NCBI RefSeq assembly: GCF_028502605.1
Contig: NC_079233.1
Coordinates: forward strand, 6,944,001 to 7,008,000
Length of the DNA stretch: 64,000 nt
DNA from: Trichoderma breve
Taxonomy: Eukaryota > Ascomycota > Sordariomycetes > Hypocreales > Hypocreaceae
Direction: 5' to 3'
Of the stretch, positions 22,230-32,293 are shown one piece after another. Under the pieces are notes generated by a model that was not told where the DNA came from, did not search any database, and was given only the letters and a program-made list of their open reading frames with translations. The translations under genes were made by a program, and so were the position numbers. Each line of letters begins with the position of its first letter. The first letter of the stretch is position 1.

Positions 22230-23207
22230 TTAACTGCCTTTACTTTCCACGGTTCCAAGTTGCTCGAGTCCGGCCATGGCCTCGCAGGCTTCCCGCCAGG
22301 CGTTGTCGCCCTCTACTAACTGGCTTCTCAAGTACGCCCAAGTCATGCGCTGCACGGCTCCGAGCATTTCTGGGCTCTCGTCCTCAGTCTCTGCCACGTC
22401 CCAGCCATTGATGCCACCCAGCCCATGCTTTCCGCCCTTGACGATGAACAGTTCCTTTGGGCCCGGAGCTTGCGTGTAAGGATCCGCATGCCACTCTGCG
22501 CCGCAGTTCAGGTGAGGGCTTGTATCTTCGTCGCCGTAGACGACGAGAGCCGGTGTGATCATTCTGCTGAAGTCGGGGCCGTAGAAGGGGGTCATGGCCT
22601 TGAGGGTGACTTTGAGCTTTGCACCACCCTCCCCGGTTCCCCCAAGAATAACACCGGCCTTTATGCGGTCGTCGAAGAGGCGGACCGGAGGACCGTTGCC
22701 ACGTGGGTCGGTGTTGTCCATACCGAGCAGCATAGAAGCAGTGAAAGCGCCGTAGGAGTACCCAGCCACGGCAATTTGGGTCTTTGCGAGACGTCCCTTG
22801 AGTGCTGGAACAGCTGTCTCGATGTCATCAAGGTGGTCAAGTACATGAACTAAATCTTCCGCATTAGACTGCCAGAACATTTCTTGTCCCGGCGGAGCGC
22901 TGCCAAGTCCGAGAAACCTGGACGACAGATGCGTGGGCTGGAGAACTACAAATCCATGGGCGCCCCAGAACTCGTACAATGGTGCGCAGGAGTTTAAAGA
23001 CGACAGCCAGTTGCTTGGTCCATGACCATGAGAGAGTATTATGATAGGCAAGTTATCTCCTGTGACAGGGGCCGTTACTCGCAATTCGATATCAAGGCAT
23101 CGCTTAGGCGTGGGGAGAACTATCGGACTGACAGACATGACTGCCACGGGCTTGTTGACGGGGATCTTGGCGGCAGCGCCAATGAGTTTGTGGTTGCCGA
23201 AATGCAT
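22230..23207 (-). CDS. Alpha/beta hydrolase (dienelactone/PAF-acetylhydrolase-like)
   Basis: Single exon, 325 residues, no signal peptide. The fold is clear: oxyanion region IIILSHGHGPSNW (about residues 54-66), nucleophile elbow VAGYSYGAFTAS (G-x-S-x-G, about 147), acid in LVVYGDEDTSP (about 225) and catalytic His in VKGGKHGLGG (about 262). The arrangement resembles cytosolic PAF-acetylhydrolase or dienelactone-hydrolase-like carboxyl esterases; the natural substrate cannot be told. Start ATG 23207 is the only reasonable Met before the first strand. It lies in a run of leftward single-exon or few-exon enzymes between 18.9 and 27 kb, each with its own promoter-sized gap. Confidence 0.88.
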   Translation of the reverse strand: MHFGNHKLIGAAAKIPVNKPVAVMSVSPIVLPTPKRCLDIELRVTAPVTGDNLPIIILSHGHGPSNWLSSLNSCAPLYEFWGAHGFVVLQPTHLSSRFLGLGSAPPGQEMFWQSNAEDLVHVLDHLDDIETAVPALKGRLAKTQIAVAGYSYGAFTASMLLGMDNTDPRGNGPPVRLFDDRIKAGVILGGTGEGGAKLKVTLKAMTPFYGPDFSRMITPALVVYGDEDTSPHLNCGAEWHADPYTQAPGPKELFIVKGGKHGLGGINGWDVAETEDESPEMLGAVQRMTWAYLRSQLVEGDNAWREACEAMAGLEQLGTVESKGS

Positions 23208-23871
23208 CGCGAAGGCCGGGAGTCGTTGATGCCTATGGTATAGGCACAGGTCTGCGTATCTGTGCTTTAGTGGTCTTGGTCAACTGCACGCCAAACCGAA
23301 CCAATGACCTACAAATTGTCTGGTGGTGACACTTTGGACTCTATTTTACATGAAATTTACACATATCAGCACGCCTTTACTTCATTATATAGTTCATGCC
23401 GGCGAGGCCACGAATCTGCTGCTGGACGGAGATAAGGTCTAAACTACGACACAGTCGGTAAACTCGAAAAGTCCAGTAGGCGGTTAACCCCGAGCAACAC
23501 TTAGCAGTCACCATACTTCTAACCGGAGAATCGGTATGGACTTATAGGTCTCGCCAATGGAAAGATAGCGTGCAAACCAATTATGCCCCGGTCGTTAAGT
23601 TGACTTCCGGTTCCGATGTTGTAACATATTGAACTTGGCTTTGAGGTTCGACGGAGACATTAAGACAAAGGGTGACGTTTTTATAGAGATGAGATGCATG
23701 GCCACTAAGATAGTAGTACATCCGATGGTTTATCTATATTCTTGAACCAATTTGCCACGCCTGAAGAGTAAGTGTGAGTATTGTTCAAAAATTCTCTTAA
23801 CGTTGATGGTGGTAGATTTGGTTGATCAATATTCATCATCTTAGTATGCCAGGGGGGTCCGAAGTAGCACC
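23208..23871. other. Intergenic, 664 bases
   Basis: No gene or repeat found; upstream region of the alpha/beta hydrolase. Confidence 0.55.
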
Positions 23872-24645
23872 TTATGCGGCCGACTTATCCAACTCGACCA
23901 GATACTCAAACAACTTCTCTGCCCCTGTAACAAACGATGCTGCGTCCATGGCCGCTGTAAATTCTTCTTTGCCCGTGCCTTTCCCATCTATACCCCATTT
24001 TCGGCCAAAAAAGCCTACAAAGTTGTCGTATGTCGTCTCTGGTTTCTCGCGGCAGAGACCACACATAACGCCCTTGAGTCCTTCATAATCAAAGCCAGCT
24101 CGAGGGAAAAGTTTCATAACCGCATGATACTCTTCCACAGTAATCACATCCTTAATGCCGCCAGGCGTGTACTTCGGTCCGAAAAAGTCCGCGCCAATAC
24201 CCAGACTTGTTAGAGCCACCTCAGGCTCGGCCTCCGGCACGATAGTAAAGGTCGTATGGAGCGCAATTGCGTACCATGATTGTTGGATACGTCTCTCATT
24301 CCAGTCATCAGCAGCGGCTAAACTTCCTAGGTTGCTGCGAATAAAATCGCGTGCGATATTTGCTCCGTCCACCTCGAAGCGCTTGTGGGCTGAAAGGAGT
24401 TCTTTGGTCTTAGCCCAGCCCATATCGTGAAGAATACAGCTCAGTGTAACGAGTTCAAGGTCTGCATTGGCTAAATGAGGTAGCTTCTTTGCTAGGATTA
24501 AAGACCAGTATGCTGATCGTACGGCATGATTATGAACCAATGGAGTACAGTGCTGCTCAGAATACTTGAAGGCTGCTTCTGCAAGCGACGACCGTGGAAA
24601 TACAATATTGATCTCAGGGATATCTGGAAGAGACGTAGTCGTCAT
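23872..24645 (-). CDS. HD-domain hydrolase, cyanamide-hydratase-like
   Basis: Single exon, 257 residues from ATG 24645 (MTTTSLPDIPE), which has A at -3. The frame stays open upstream to a GTG at 24834, but that part has no conserved sequence. HD metal-binding motifs are visible: His in VHNHAVRSAYWSLILA and the His-Asp pair in LSCILHDMGWAKT, followed by HKRFEVDGANIARDF and DWNERRIQQSWYAIALH. The organisation matches fungal cyanamide hydratase (urea hydro-lyase)-like proteins, which convert cyanamide to urea; many relatives have no proven substrate. Together with the nitrilase and other nitrogen-compound enzymes nearby it may serve in nitrogen scavenging or detoxification, which is inference. 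Confidence 0.85.
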   Translation of the reverse strand: MTTTSLPDIPEINIVFPRSSLAEAAFKYSEQHCTPLVHNHAVRSAYWSLILAKKLPHLANADLELVTLSCILHDMGWAKTKELLSAHKRFEVDGANIARDFIRSNLGSLAAADDWNERRIQQSWYAIALHTTFTIVPEAEPEVALTSLGIGADFFGPKYTPGGIKDVITVEEYHAVMKLFPRAGFDYEGLKGVMCGLCREKPETTYDNFVGFFGRKWGIDGKGTGKEEFTAAMDAASFVTGAEKLFEYLVELDKSAA

Positions 24646-25276
24646 TGTGAAGTTTTCGATCGAAAGAGTTTCTTGAGTTGGTTGAGTGGTATAGAGAATA
24701 AGGCCTTTGACAACTGTTGTCGAAAGAAGGGCGTTATTTATAAGCCACACAGTAGGAGGCAAATTATGTAAAATATCCGATTCAGATCGGATACTTGCCA
24801 GCGGCATTGATGCACTTGGTAGCTTAGAAATCACACCTAGGAGACGATTGTTTTATAATTGTTCAATACGTCAAGAATTAAGAAATTTCTAGTCGGAACC
24901 CAAGTGGGTGGTTATTGTCATTGTCATATCACGGACAGCCAACAACATGGCAACCGACAGTATAGGAACCAACAACATTAATCTGTGTGTATGTGTGCTA
25001 TATAATTTAGCGCAACCTGTTACGCACTGTATATAGAAATTTAGCTACAATAATGAAATCTTCCGTGAGCATCCGCGATGAAAGACTATTTGATGAGAGA
25101 AGGGGCAAACCGTCCGCCACATTCTTTTGGCGGCACTCGATCTGCATTGTTGATGGACGATGCAAGTGGTTGTAGTATCCCAAGAAAACAATATTTTGAC
25201 AAAATCTTTTTCTTTTTTTAATATGTGCAGGATTAAGACTATATCAAGATAATATGAACAAAAGTGAAACCGCCGC
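24646..25276. other. Intergenic, 631 bases
   Basis: Promoter of the HD-domain gene plus the 3' end of the FAD oxidoreductase; no other feature seen. Confidence 0.55.
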
Positions 25277-27040
25277 CTATAGAGACAAGACCTGCTTATC
25301 TTCCGCCAGCCTGTCGCTTAACTGAGCCCTGTCTACATCCTGAATATTTACACACTGCTCAATTGCAAACACAGCAGCTGTCGCTGCGCTCTGCCCCATA
25401 ATCATGTAAGTCGGCTCCATCCGAATAGCTGCGAAAGCAACATGCGTGCTGCTCATTGTAACTGGGTTCAAGAAATTGACCACATCGGAAGATTGTGGGA
25501 TAATGCTGCCCAGCGGGATAGGGAAAGGCTGTGGAACTGGAGTATGGACCAATCCCTCATTGTAAACTTCTGAATCAATGACGATTCTCTCTGCTTCATG
25601 ACAGTCAAGAGTATAGGACCCAAGGCCAATGACGCTGTCATCAGCAAACGTTTGAGGGGTCTGTACGTCGCCTTGTGTCATAGTAAAATTTCCTTGCATG
25701 CGTCTGGCTTCGCGAATGTAGATCTCATAAGGCCAGTTTCCGTTGGTGGTCCATTCGTCTTTGGCATAACCCCAAGTGCTTGCAGAGTCCCTAAATCTTT
25801 GAGGTACCCGTGGATGGTTAGCAAGTGTCCAAAAGAAACCTTGCGTGTAAGTCTTATAGGTCTGGCGAATCGCCGCGCGCTGTGCATAGCTTTCCTCAAT
25901 GTAATTTGTTTTCTTGACGTTGTCGAAGTTTCCACCCAAAAAGTCAGTGCTTACTCCTCCATTCGAGTTTGTGTCTGTTTTCAGGTTTGGCATGAGTTGC
26001 TTGGTGAAAAACAGATCATGGTAGCCAGCTTCAATATAGCGAAGTAAGATCTCATAAGAAGCTTCATCGTAATCATCTGGCTTTGTAAAAGGAATCTGAT
26101 TGTCGGTTGTTTGTGTGAGGCTAAGCCGATAGTTGAAAGCCTGAAGTCGATAATTATCAGCAGTGCCATTCAACGTCTTCGCTTCGTCGTCTGTGACGAT
26201 GTGGTCGATTCCCTTAATAAGGCCGCTATCGGGATCATCAGGTGTAAGGTATGGAGACATTCCAAGGTAACCGTCTGTTGCTGCGATTTGTATCCCAGCT
26301 AAGGATTCGCCGAATTCAGATTGTGCTTCACGCCCTATTCTAAACGGGATCTGGGCCGCCGCCATAAAGTCTCCTTCGTAGCTAGCATCCATAAACATTA
26401 ATGCGTCATACACATGACCTGATTCTGTCGTTATGGAAGTGATTCGATTGTTTTTTATCGTTACACTGTCAGTCGACATAGGAAGAGTCTCGTTTCGAAA
26501 AATTGGTATGTTTAACTCTTCCATCCAGTCTTCGAATATTGATTCAGCAACGTGTGCCTCGAAAGTCCACTGTACTTGGTTTGTTACATCGATTGCTGGT
26601 CCCGGCTGTGCAGCTATTTGTTTGTTGATGTAATCTGTTCTTGTCTCCCTAGTCCACACCGAGTCGGATAGGTAGTAATTATATACTCGACTATAGAACT
26701 CTCTGGCAATGCCTCCAATGGCATTTCCGTTTTTGGAGTCTGTCCAACCAAGGCCTGACGTGGTCATGCCACCAATATGACTTGATGGACTGACAATCGC
26801 AACGGTCCTATTCATACGCGTCGTCTGGATAGCTGCCACAAGTGCTGCCGGAGTGGATCCATATATGACGATGTCATAAGTCGTCGCCCCTGGTTGTGGG
26901 CAATCTGATCGTTTACCGATCTGGGAACGCAGGGGGAAGGGAGTACTAATATTAGGGAACATTGCAAAAATTAATATGAAGATCATTGTGAAGTTAAAGT
27001 CAGAGAAGTATGACGGTTCGTACAATCGTTTAATGGTCAT
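25277..27040 (-). CDS. Secreted FAD-dependent oxidoreductase (FAD_oxidored type)
   Basis: Single exon, 587 residues from ATG 27040. A second Met at residue 19 (26986) starts MIFILIFAMFPNIST, a better signal peptide, so translation may begin there. The dinucleotide-binding motif is modified: DIVIYGSTPAALVAAIQ (about residues 54-70) has G-S-T-P-A in place of G-x-G-x-x-G, as in the FAD_oxidored group related to xanthan lyase-like proteins. Next come HIGGMTTSGLGWTD, MDASYEGDFMAAA (about 232) and the C-terminal FAD contact PTYMIMGQSAATAA. Several N-x-T/S sequons fit secretion. Substrate unknown. It lies next to the Zn2Cys6 regulator (1.5-kb gap), same strand. Confidence 0.88.
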   Translation of the reverse strand: MTIKRLYEPSYFSDFNFTMIFILIFAMFPNISTPFPLRSQIGKRSDCPQPGATTYDIVIYGSTPAALVAAIQTTRMNRTVAIVSPSSHIGGMTTSGLGWTDSKNGNAIGGIAREFYSRVYNYYLSDSVWTRETRTDYINKQIAAQPGPAIDVTNQVQWTFEAHVAESIFEDWMEELNIPIFRNETLPMSTDSVTIKNNRITSITTESGHVYDALMFMDASYEGDFMAAAQIPFRIGREAQSEFGESLAGIQIAATDGYLGMSPYLTPDDPDSGLIKGIDHIVTDDEAKTLNGTADNYRLQAFNYRLSLTQTTDNQIPFTKPDDYDEASYEILLRYIEAGYHDLFFTKQLMPNLKTDTNSNGGVSTDFLGGNFDNVKKTNYIEESYAQRAAIRQTYKTYTQGFFWTLANHPRVPQRFRDSASTWGYAKDEWTTNGNWPYEIYIREARRMQGNFTMTQGDVQTPQTFADDSVIGLGSYTLDCHEAERIVIDSEVYNEGLVHTPVPQPFPIPLGSIIPQSSDVVNFLNPVTMSSTHVAFAAIRMEPTYMIMGQSAATAAVFAIEQCVNIQDVDRAQLSDRLAEDKQVLSL

Positions 27041-28591
27041 TTTGATGATTGGCCTCCATCAACTAACTGATGGGGAAATAGTAGCGAGGATAGCCGCTCT
27101 CAAACGCGGTGGGAGCGCGTTCGTGATGTATTTATATCCACGAAGGGAGGTTTAGTTCATGCTGTGCTCCCTCGATCTATGTGACCCTACACCCTGGCAT
27201 CAGTTCACGGAAACCACGTGTTTCATGTCCCATGCCAATACATAAGGCTTTTCTTTTGTCCATATTTTGAACTCACTATTCTGCGGTCTCTTTGGCGTAT
27301 AGTACAGTAAATTAAACTTTTGCGCAGGGGATGGCTCTTTGAGGGTATCAAATATGTTCCTGTCTTCCGCATTAGCCGGCGTAGCTGCTGTTTTCTGCGC
27401 GCATGGCATCCTATACACCAGAAAGTTATCGCAGCGTGACCGGCTTGACACCACTATGTGCAGATTGTGTAGTAATATTGGTCTCGCTATGCAACGCTGG
27501 GGATAGGATTCTTGTCAGCAGATGTGAGTCTGTGATAGTTTCCATTAATGAATATGGTGCGCCTGTAACCCGTGAGAGTCTCTCAACGTTCAAAGTCCTA
27601 CTGCTTCTAGTTGTTGGGGTAAAATGAATGCACTGTTATACAGCGCGTTTCATCCCGGCGTTAAGCAAGGGACACTTAGCGCTGCATAAGCTAAGCACGG
27701 GATAATCAGCAAGCCAAACAGCTGCGAGTAATAGAAGGAGCCATATTTACCAAGCAGTATTGTATTCACCCACCTAACGTTGAACTATGCGCAGATGATT
27801 CCAGAAGATGTGACGAAAATACCGTGCGTGCAAAGTGCACAGAGTGAAGAGGTAACGTCGTTCGGAGTCGGCCAGCTATTTTGCGGGGTTGAGGGAAACA
27901 ACCGCACGAATTAAAAGTCTCAAGCAGTAAAGTGCCCCTCAGTCGATGGAAAGATCGCACTCTTGTCGCTGAGAGTTTGAACTGATCTGCAAGCCAAGAT
28001 GCTTCCCCACCTCGCATGGTCTACCCCAGACATAAAGACAAGATCCCATGACCAGGTTGTCTCTTGGTTGATTCGCAAATTGCTCAGCTGATGAAGGCTC
28101 TGATCAATGCATGACGTTTCTTCTATACCCGGCTGCATGAAAGGCATCATCGTGTCACCGATTAAATCGGCCGCCAGCGATCCTCTGGAGGATGAGAGCG
28201 TATAACACGAGCAGCAACTGTTCTTGAAATGAGCTAACAGTCGTCAAAAGTTCTATTCAACGCGTCATATGAGCACTTATTATACGAGACCAGGATTATA
28301 AAATGTAGTCTATGTGATGTCTGATTTCAGCCTATTACCTCTGTTGGATGAAGTAACCGGAGTTCGCATTTGCGCTGTTCACTTTAACACTGAATATTGA
28401 TTGCAGCATCTGTTTTACGGCCATGGCAAGTAACATTGAATAGCACTCGACTTTCCTTTCTATTTTAAATAATTTTGTTTACATACGTAGGTGCGATTAC
28501 ATGAGAAAACTGCAAATCTCTTTAGATACCGGGTAGCCTGTACGAGTAGTAGGCGGAATAAAAGACTGGTTAACATCTTTAATCTCCTTAT
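27041..28591. other. 1.55-kb intergenic region
   Basis: No supported gene. The 84-residue frame at 27200-27454 (minus) and the frames at 27766-28150 have no recognisable domain, and no splice pattern extends them. Confidence 0.5.
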
Positions 28592-30934
28592 TCAGAATAA
28601 AGTCTTAGATGCATCCGTCCCCAGAGAAATATCCCAATTCATGGCACCTGGGATGACATCATGGACTTGGTTGGGGAATTCCAGATCGTAAATCCATTGG
28701 TGATATATGCCTGGCATTTCTTGAGGTGCGGAGAACCCTGATGCACTGATACCATCTAGTGCTGCAGTGTCCATGAAATTTCCAGCCAGTAAGACTTCGC
28801 CCCCTACTCCTCCGATTGCCGTTCCTGGCTCATCTTGCATTGCTGTGTTTGTTACTCCTACTTGCGGTACTTGAGCAGCATTCTCTTTTGGCGGAGAGTT
28901 CCGAGATCTAGCAGCACGAGCTTTTTCTATCAGCCTACGCAAGGGCTTATACGCATCGCAAGATGTTTCGTCAACTTCTGACAACCCCTTTGGATCCGCA
29001 CCGGCTCTTTTATGGGAAATGCTTGAGAGCTTGAGGCCCAGACGAAGAGTGGAATCTACTGCATTCCAAGCCCTGTCTACTTCTTCGCAGTCCGAGCGGA
29101 CGCACAAAGCGGAGAGCAAAAACGTAAGTGCGTACCACTGAATGTACGTCTCACACAACCATCTCCATTTGCGGGTCTTCTTTTCCGTATTCAAGGCCAG
29201 CCAATACTCAAGAATCGTAATAGAGGAAGTGAATAGTCGATCCTGCGTCTCTCGAGGAAGCTCTGCATAACCAGCACGACGCAAAGATGGATGGTGTGCA
29301 ACAAGGCGCATTTTTGTGAAAACAATTTGCGCAATAGTATAGATATACCATGAAAAAGGATCTGACAAGTCGCAGTATTTCAAATACAGCTCTTCAAGTC
29401 GCTGTTGGCTTTCAGAGACTTCCTTCATCTTTTCTGCAAGATCTTGGTCTTGATCACCTTTTTCCACAGGACTAGTGAAGGCATATTGGAGTCGTCGAAA
29501 TAAATTTGTTGCCTCGAAACGAACAAGACTGAAACTCATCTCCGTAAGACCAACCCTAGCCTGAGGAGGCTCCTTCATCTGTACAGTTAAATCCGTATCG
29601 TTGATGTTGAGCGGTATGTAAGTGTCGGCGCCACCATGTGGAAGTGTAGCATCATGGCCAGAGTCTTCGCAGGCGCGAGAGTCGAGAACACATATACTCC
29701 ACCACAACCTCCGTCGCATTTCTACTGTAAATGGAGATAGATTGAAATGAGTGCCGTCGCGGTGAATGCCAGCATTCTGAGCAAGACGAACTACTAGAGC
29801 AGTGAGACTCCACATAAGTCGAATACTGCAATGATTCCGTAGACTCATCAGAAATATGACGAAAGCTTGCAAAACTATTAATTCGTCCGTTTCGAGGAAT
29901 TTTGCTCGGGCCAGTGCTTGCTCAGTCGCAAACTTATATGTGTCGATGAGATCGCCCTTGTGACTGCCGAAAATTTCACAGCATTCATCCTCTGAGAGGC
30001 TCTCCACAGCGGAAAAGTATATCGAGAATATGAGCGCTTCAAGGCCTTTCGGTATGCCAATTGGCTGCTTGATGGCTTGAAGAATCATCGGCTCAAAGGT
30101 AGGTATGTGTAAAACCTTGATAAGGCAGTCACAATTTTCCTTGAACAGACGCCAATATAGAATTCCGTGTTGCATGGGCGGATGCAAGCCAGACAAAGAC
30201 TCATGCTGAGCACCGGTTCCAAATATAAAGCTTTGATTGGTAACTCCAATTTCTAGAGGATTTGGTGTATTCCACACCTTTTGATCCTCTGGTAGTTCCA
30301 TCAACAAACTCTTGAGATCATCTACCTGATGAAGGAAGATCGAATTAGGTCAAATTTCCAATAAAGCCAATTGTGACAAGTGACATACCTCTTCATCCAA
30401 GCTTGCCCAGAAGCTACTGCTGATATATCTACTACGTCCATCTCCGATCGCCAGCCTGCCAAGCTCTGTTCCTAGTTCGGTAACGGCATCGTTTTGCGTT
30501 CCTCTGTTGTTGGTCGGGCTAGACCGACGTGTAGCCTCTCTCCCTTCTATGATGGCATTCGCACGGACTTCTGTGGTCTTAGGAGATTGCTGCGTTGTTC
30601 CTTGGTTGTAATTATCTCGCAAGTGACCAATGACTCCCTCAAGGTGTTGAAGCCTCTCAAGCATACCCTGAGTCGTCTTTGGCCTAGTTGATGGACGTCT
30701 CGGCACAAACAAGCAATCAGCACCAGCTTTGCGACAATTAACACAAGGGTACACTCTGTCGCATTTCTTTTTCTTCTTCCGACACGACAAGCACGAGTAC
30801 GGATTCAATTGTGGGTGTCCAGCAAGTGATTCGGTTCCTCGGCCATCATTTCGCGGGGAACCTGGCTCATCGGCTTTGGTGGGCTGGGCAATCTGTGCGG
30901 AACTCATCTCGTGGGCTTCGTGGGATTCTTCCAT
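28592..30934 (-). CDS. Zn2Cys6 fungal-specific transcription factor, two exons
   Basis: Nuclear DNA-binding regulator. Minus-strand exons 30389-30934 and 28592-30325 join to 759 residues (63-nt intron). A perfect binuclear zinc cluster C-x2-C-x6-C-x5-C-x2-C-x6-C starts at about residue 49: CLSCRKKKKKC then CVNCRKAGADC. It is followed by a linker and coiled coil (MLERLQHLEGVIGHLRDNY). The fungal_trans middle homology region contains FSIYFSAVESLSEDE, LVVRLAQNAGIHRDGTHF and EMRRRLWWSICVLDSR. The frame is open upstream to 31096, but Met 30934 (MEESHEAHE) is preferred because upstream residues are not conserved in style. It diverges from the isochorismatase-like gene, a usual place for a local regulator; the FAD oxidoreductase lies downstream. 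Confidence 0.92.
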
Positions 30935-31672
30935 AGTTGTCTCGAAAGAAAATGCTGATTCACAGTTAGTTGCAGGTTGTCGGCCTTTTCGGAGTGCGAT
31001 GTTCTTAGAGACAACCTTACAAGACATGAGTTGAGAACTAACCTTGCCACACAAGCTTCTTCGGGGCGGAGTCTTGGCAAACACCGCCAAACACATTTGC
31101 CGAAGGCTTGTGGAGATCTACTAAGCCAAAAATCACAGTGGCTTGCTTGAGTCAGTTTAAGCTCGCCTTCTGTTGTGAAGGCCTTTTGGTTACCCCGCCT
31201 AGTTACCAGCGGTTTCTTAGGTCATCAGAAATGTTGGTTATATAAACAATAACTCTTGATTTGAAACGGCATTGGTTGTTTTGAATAAAGTTCTCTCGTA
31301 ATCCGTCTAGTGTTACGTTGGAATCCAATCACAAGAGTCTGTTGAATGAGTTTTATGTAGTCTTAGTTAACTTCATGATGATCATGTTAATTAGCTGCAA
31401 TTACTCGTGAGGAACGAAGCAAATTAATCCCGCGGATTTTCGTCTATTAAAGGGCAATAATCTCTCAGTCAGTTTGCCATAGCATTCATTGCAATCATAT
31501 CGACTTGTTTCCTCAACTACAACGCAGCTCAAGACGCGGCTCTATTCCGTCTCCTCGAGCTACCCACTTATACCCACACCAACCTCAGCAACACGATTCG
31601 AAACAGCTACTTTTCCTGAATTAAGCTTATATTTTGAATCCTATCACATTACAAACCGTCACATTACACACA
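30935..31672. promoter_or_regulatory. Divergent promoter, regulator / isochorismatase-like gene
   Basis: A 738-base region between the start codons. It contains a 13-bp perfect inverted repeat AATCC-CGC-GGATT at 31426-31438 with CCGCGG at its centre, a plausible site for a zinc-cluster dimer, 235 bases before the isochorismatase ATG. Confidence 0.45.
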
Positions 31673-32293
31673 ATGCCGGAGAGTTCTTATCGAGGTCGCT
31701 TAACGCGAGACAATGCAGTTTTGCTCATCGTGGACCATCAAGTGGGCCTCTACACGGGAGTTCGCGACATTGACACCCTAGAGCTTAAGCACAACATACT
31801 GGGTCTGACAAAGGCTGCTGTAGCCCTTAAAGTTCCGGTGGTTGTTACCACAACGACTGAAAGCATGTGGGGGCCTTTGATCCCAGAACTCCAGGAAGTG
31901 TTACCTGGCATTGAACGAATTGAACGCACAACTGTCAATGCCTGGGATGATGAGCGTGTTGTTGCGGCTGTGAAGGCTACGGGTCGGAAGAATCTGATTG
32001 TTACTGGCATTTCGACCGACGTATGCTTAGCGTTTCCGGCAATGGCTGCTCTCGTAGACAACTATACGACTTATGCCGTTGTAGATGCCTCTGGTAGCTT
32101 TACGAAGCGCCAATCGGAGATGGGTGTCCTCCGTATGACTCAAGCCGGCGTCATTCCTGTCTGTTATTCCAATGTCGCTGTTGAGATTCTGGCAGATAAT
32201 GTTGCTTCTGAATCAGCTGAGGTTTATGCCGCTCTGGGTATGCCATTTGCTGGACTGGTATATGGGCTACAACAATACTTCTCGGTTAACTAG
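31673..32293 (+). CDS. Isochorismatase-family cysteine hydrolase (YcaC-like)
   Basis: Single exon, 206 residues from ATG 31673; the frame runs further upstream but that part is leader. The Rossmann-like hydrolase fold shows catalytic Asp in LLIVDHQVGLYTG (about residue 21), the region IERTTVNAWDDERVV where YcaC-like proteins have a charged residue before N-A-W, and nucleophile Cys in GISTDVCLAFPAMAA (about 119). YcaC-type proteins hydrolyse small amides or imides; the substrate is not known here. No signal peptide. Divergent from the Zn2Cys6 regulator at 28592-30934, which probably controls it. Confidence 0.92.
   Translation: MPESSYRGRLTRDNAVLLIVDHQVGLYTGVRDIDTLELKHNILGLTKAAVALKVPVVVTTTTESMWGPLIPELQEVLPGIERIERTTVNAWDDERVVAAVKATGRKNLIVTGISTDVCLAFPAMAALVDNYTTYAVVDASGSFTKRQSEMGVLRMTQAGVIPVCYSNVAVEILADNVASESAEVYAALGMPFAGLVYGLQQYFSVN

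Noticed and set aside
24646..24834. Extended HD-domain protein from 24834
   Set aside because: It would start on GTG, and the extension has no conserved motif; ATG 24645 has a good context.
27200..27454. 84-residue minus-strand frame as part of a broken gene
   Set aside because: No recognisable domain and no neighbouring exons could be assembled from either strand.
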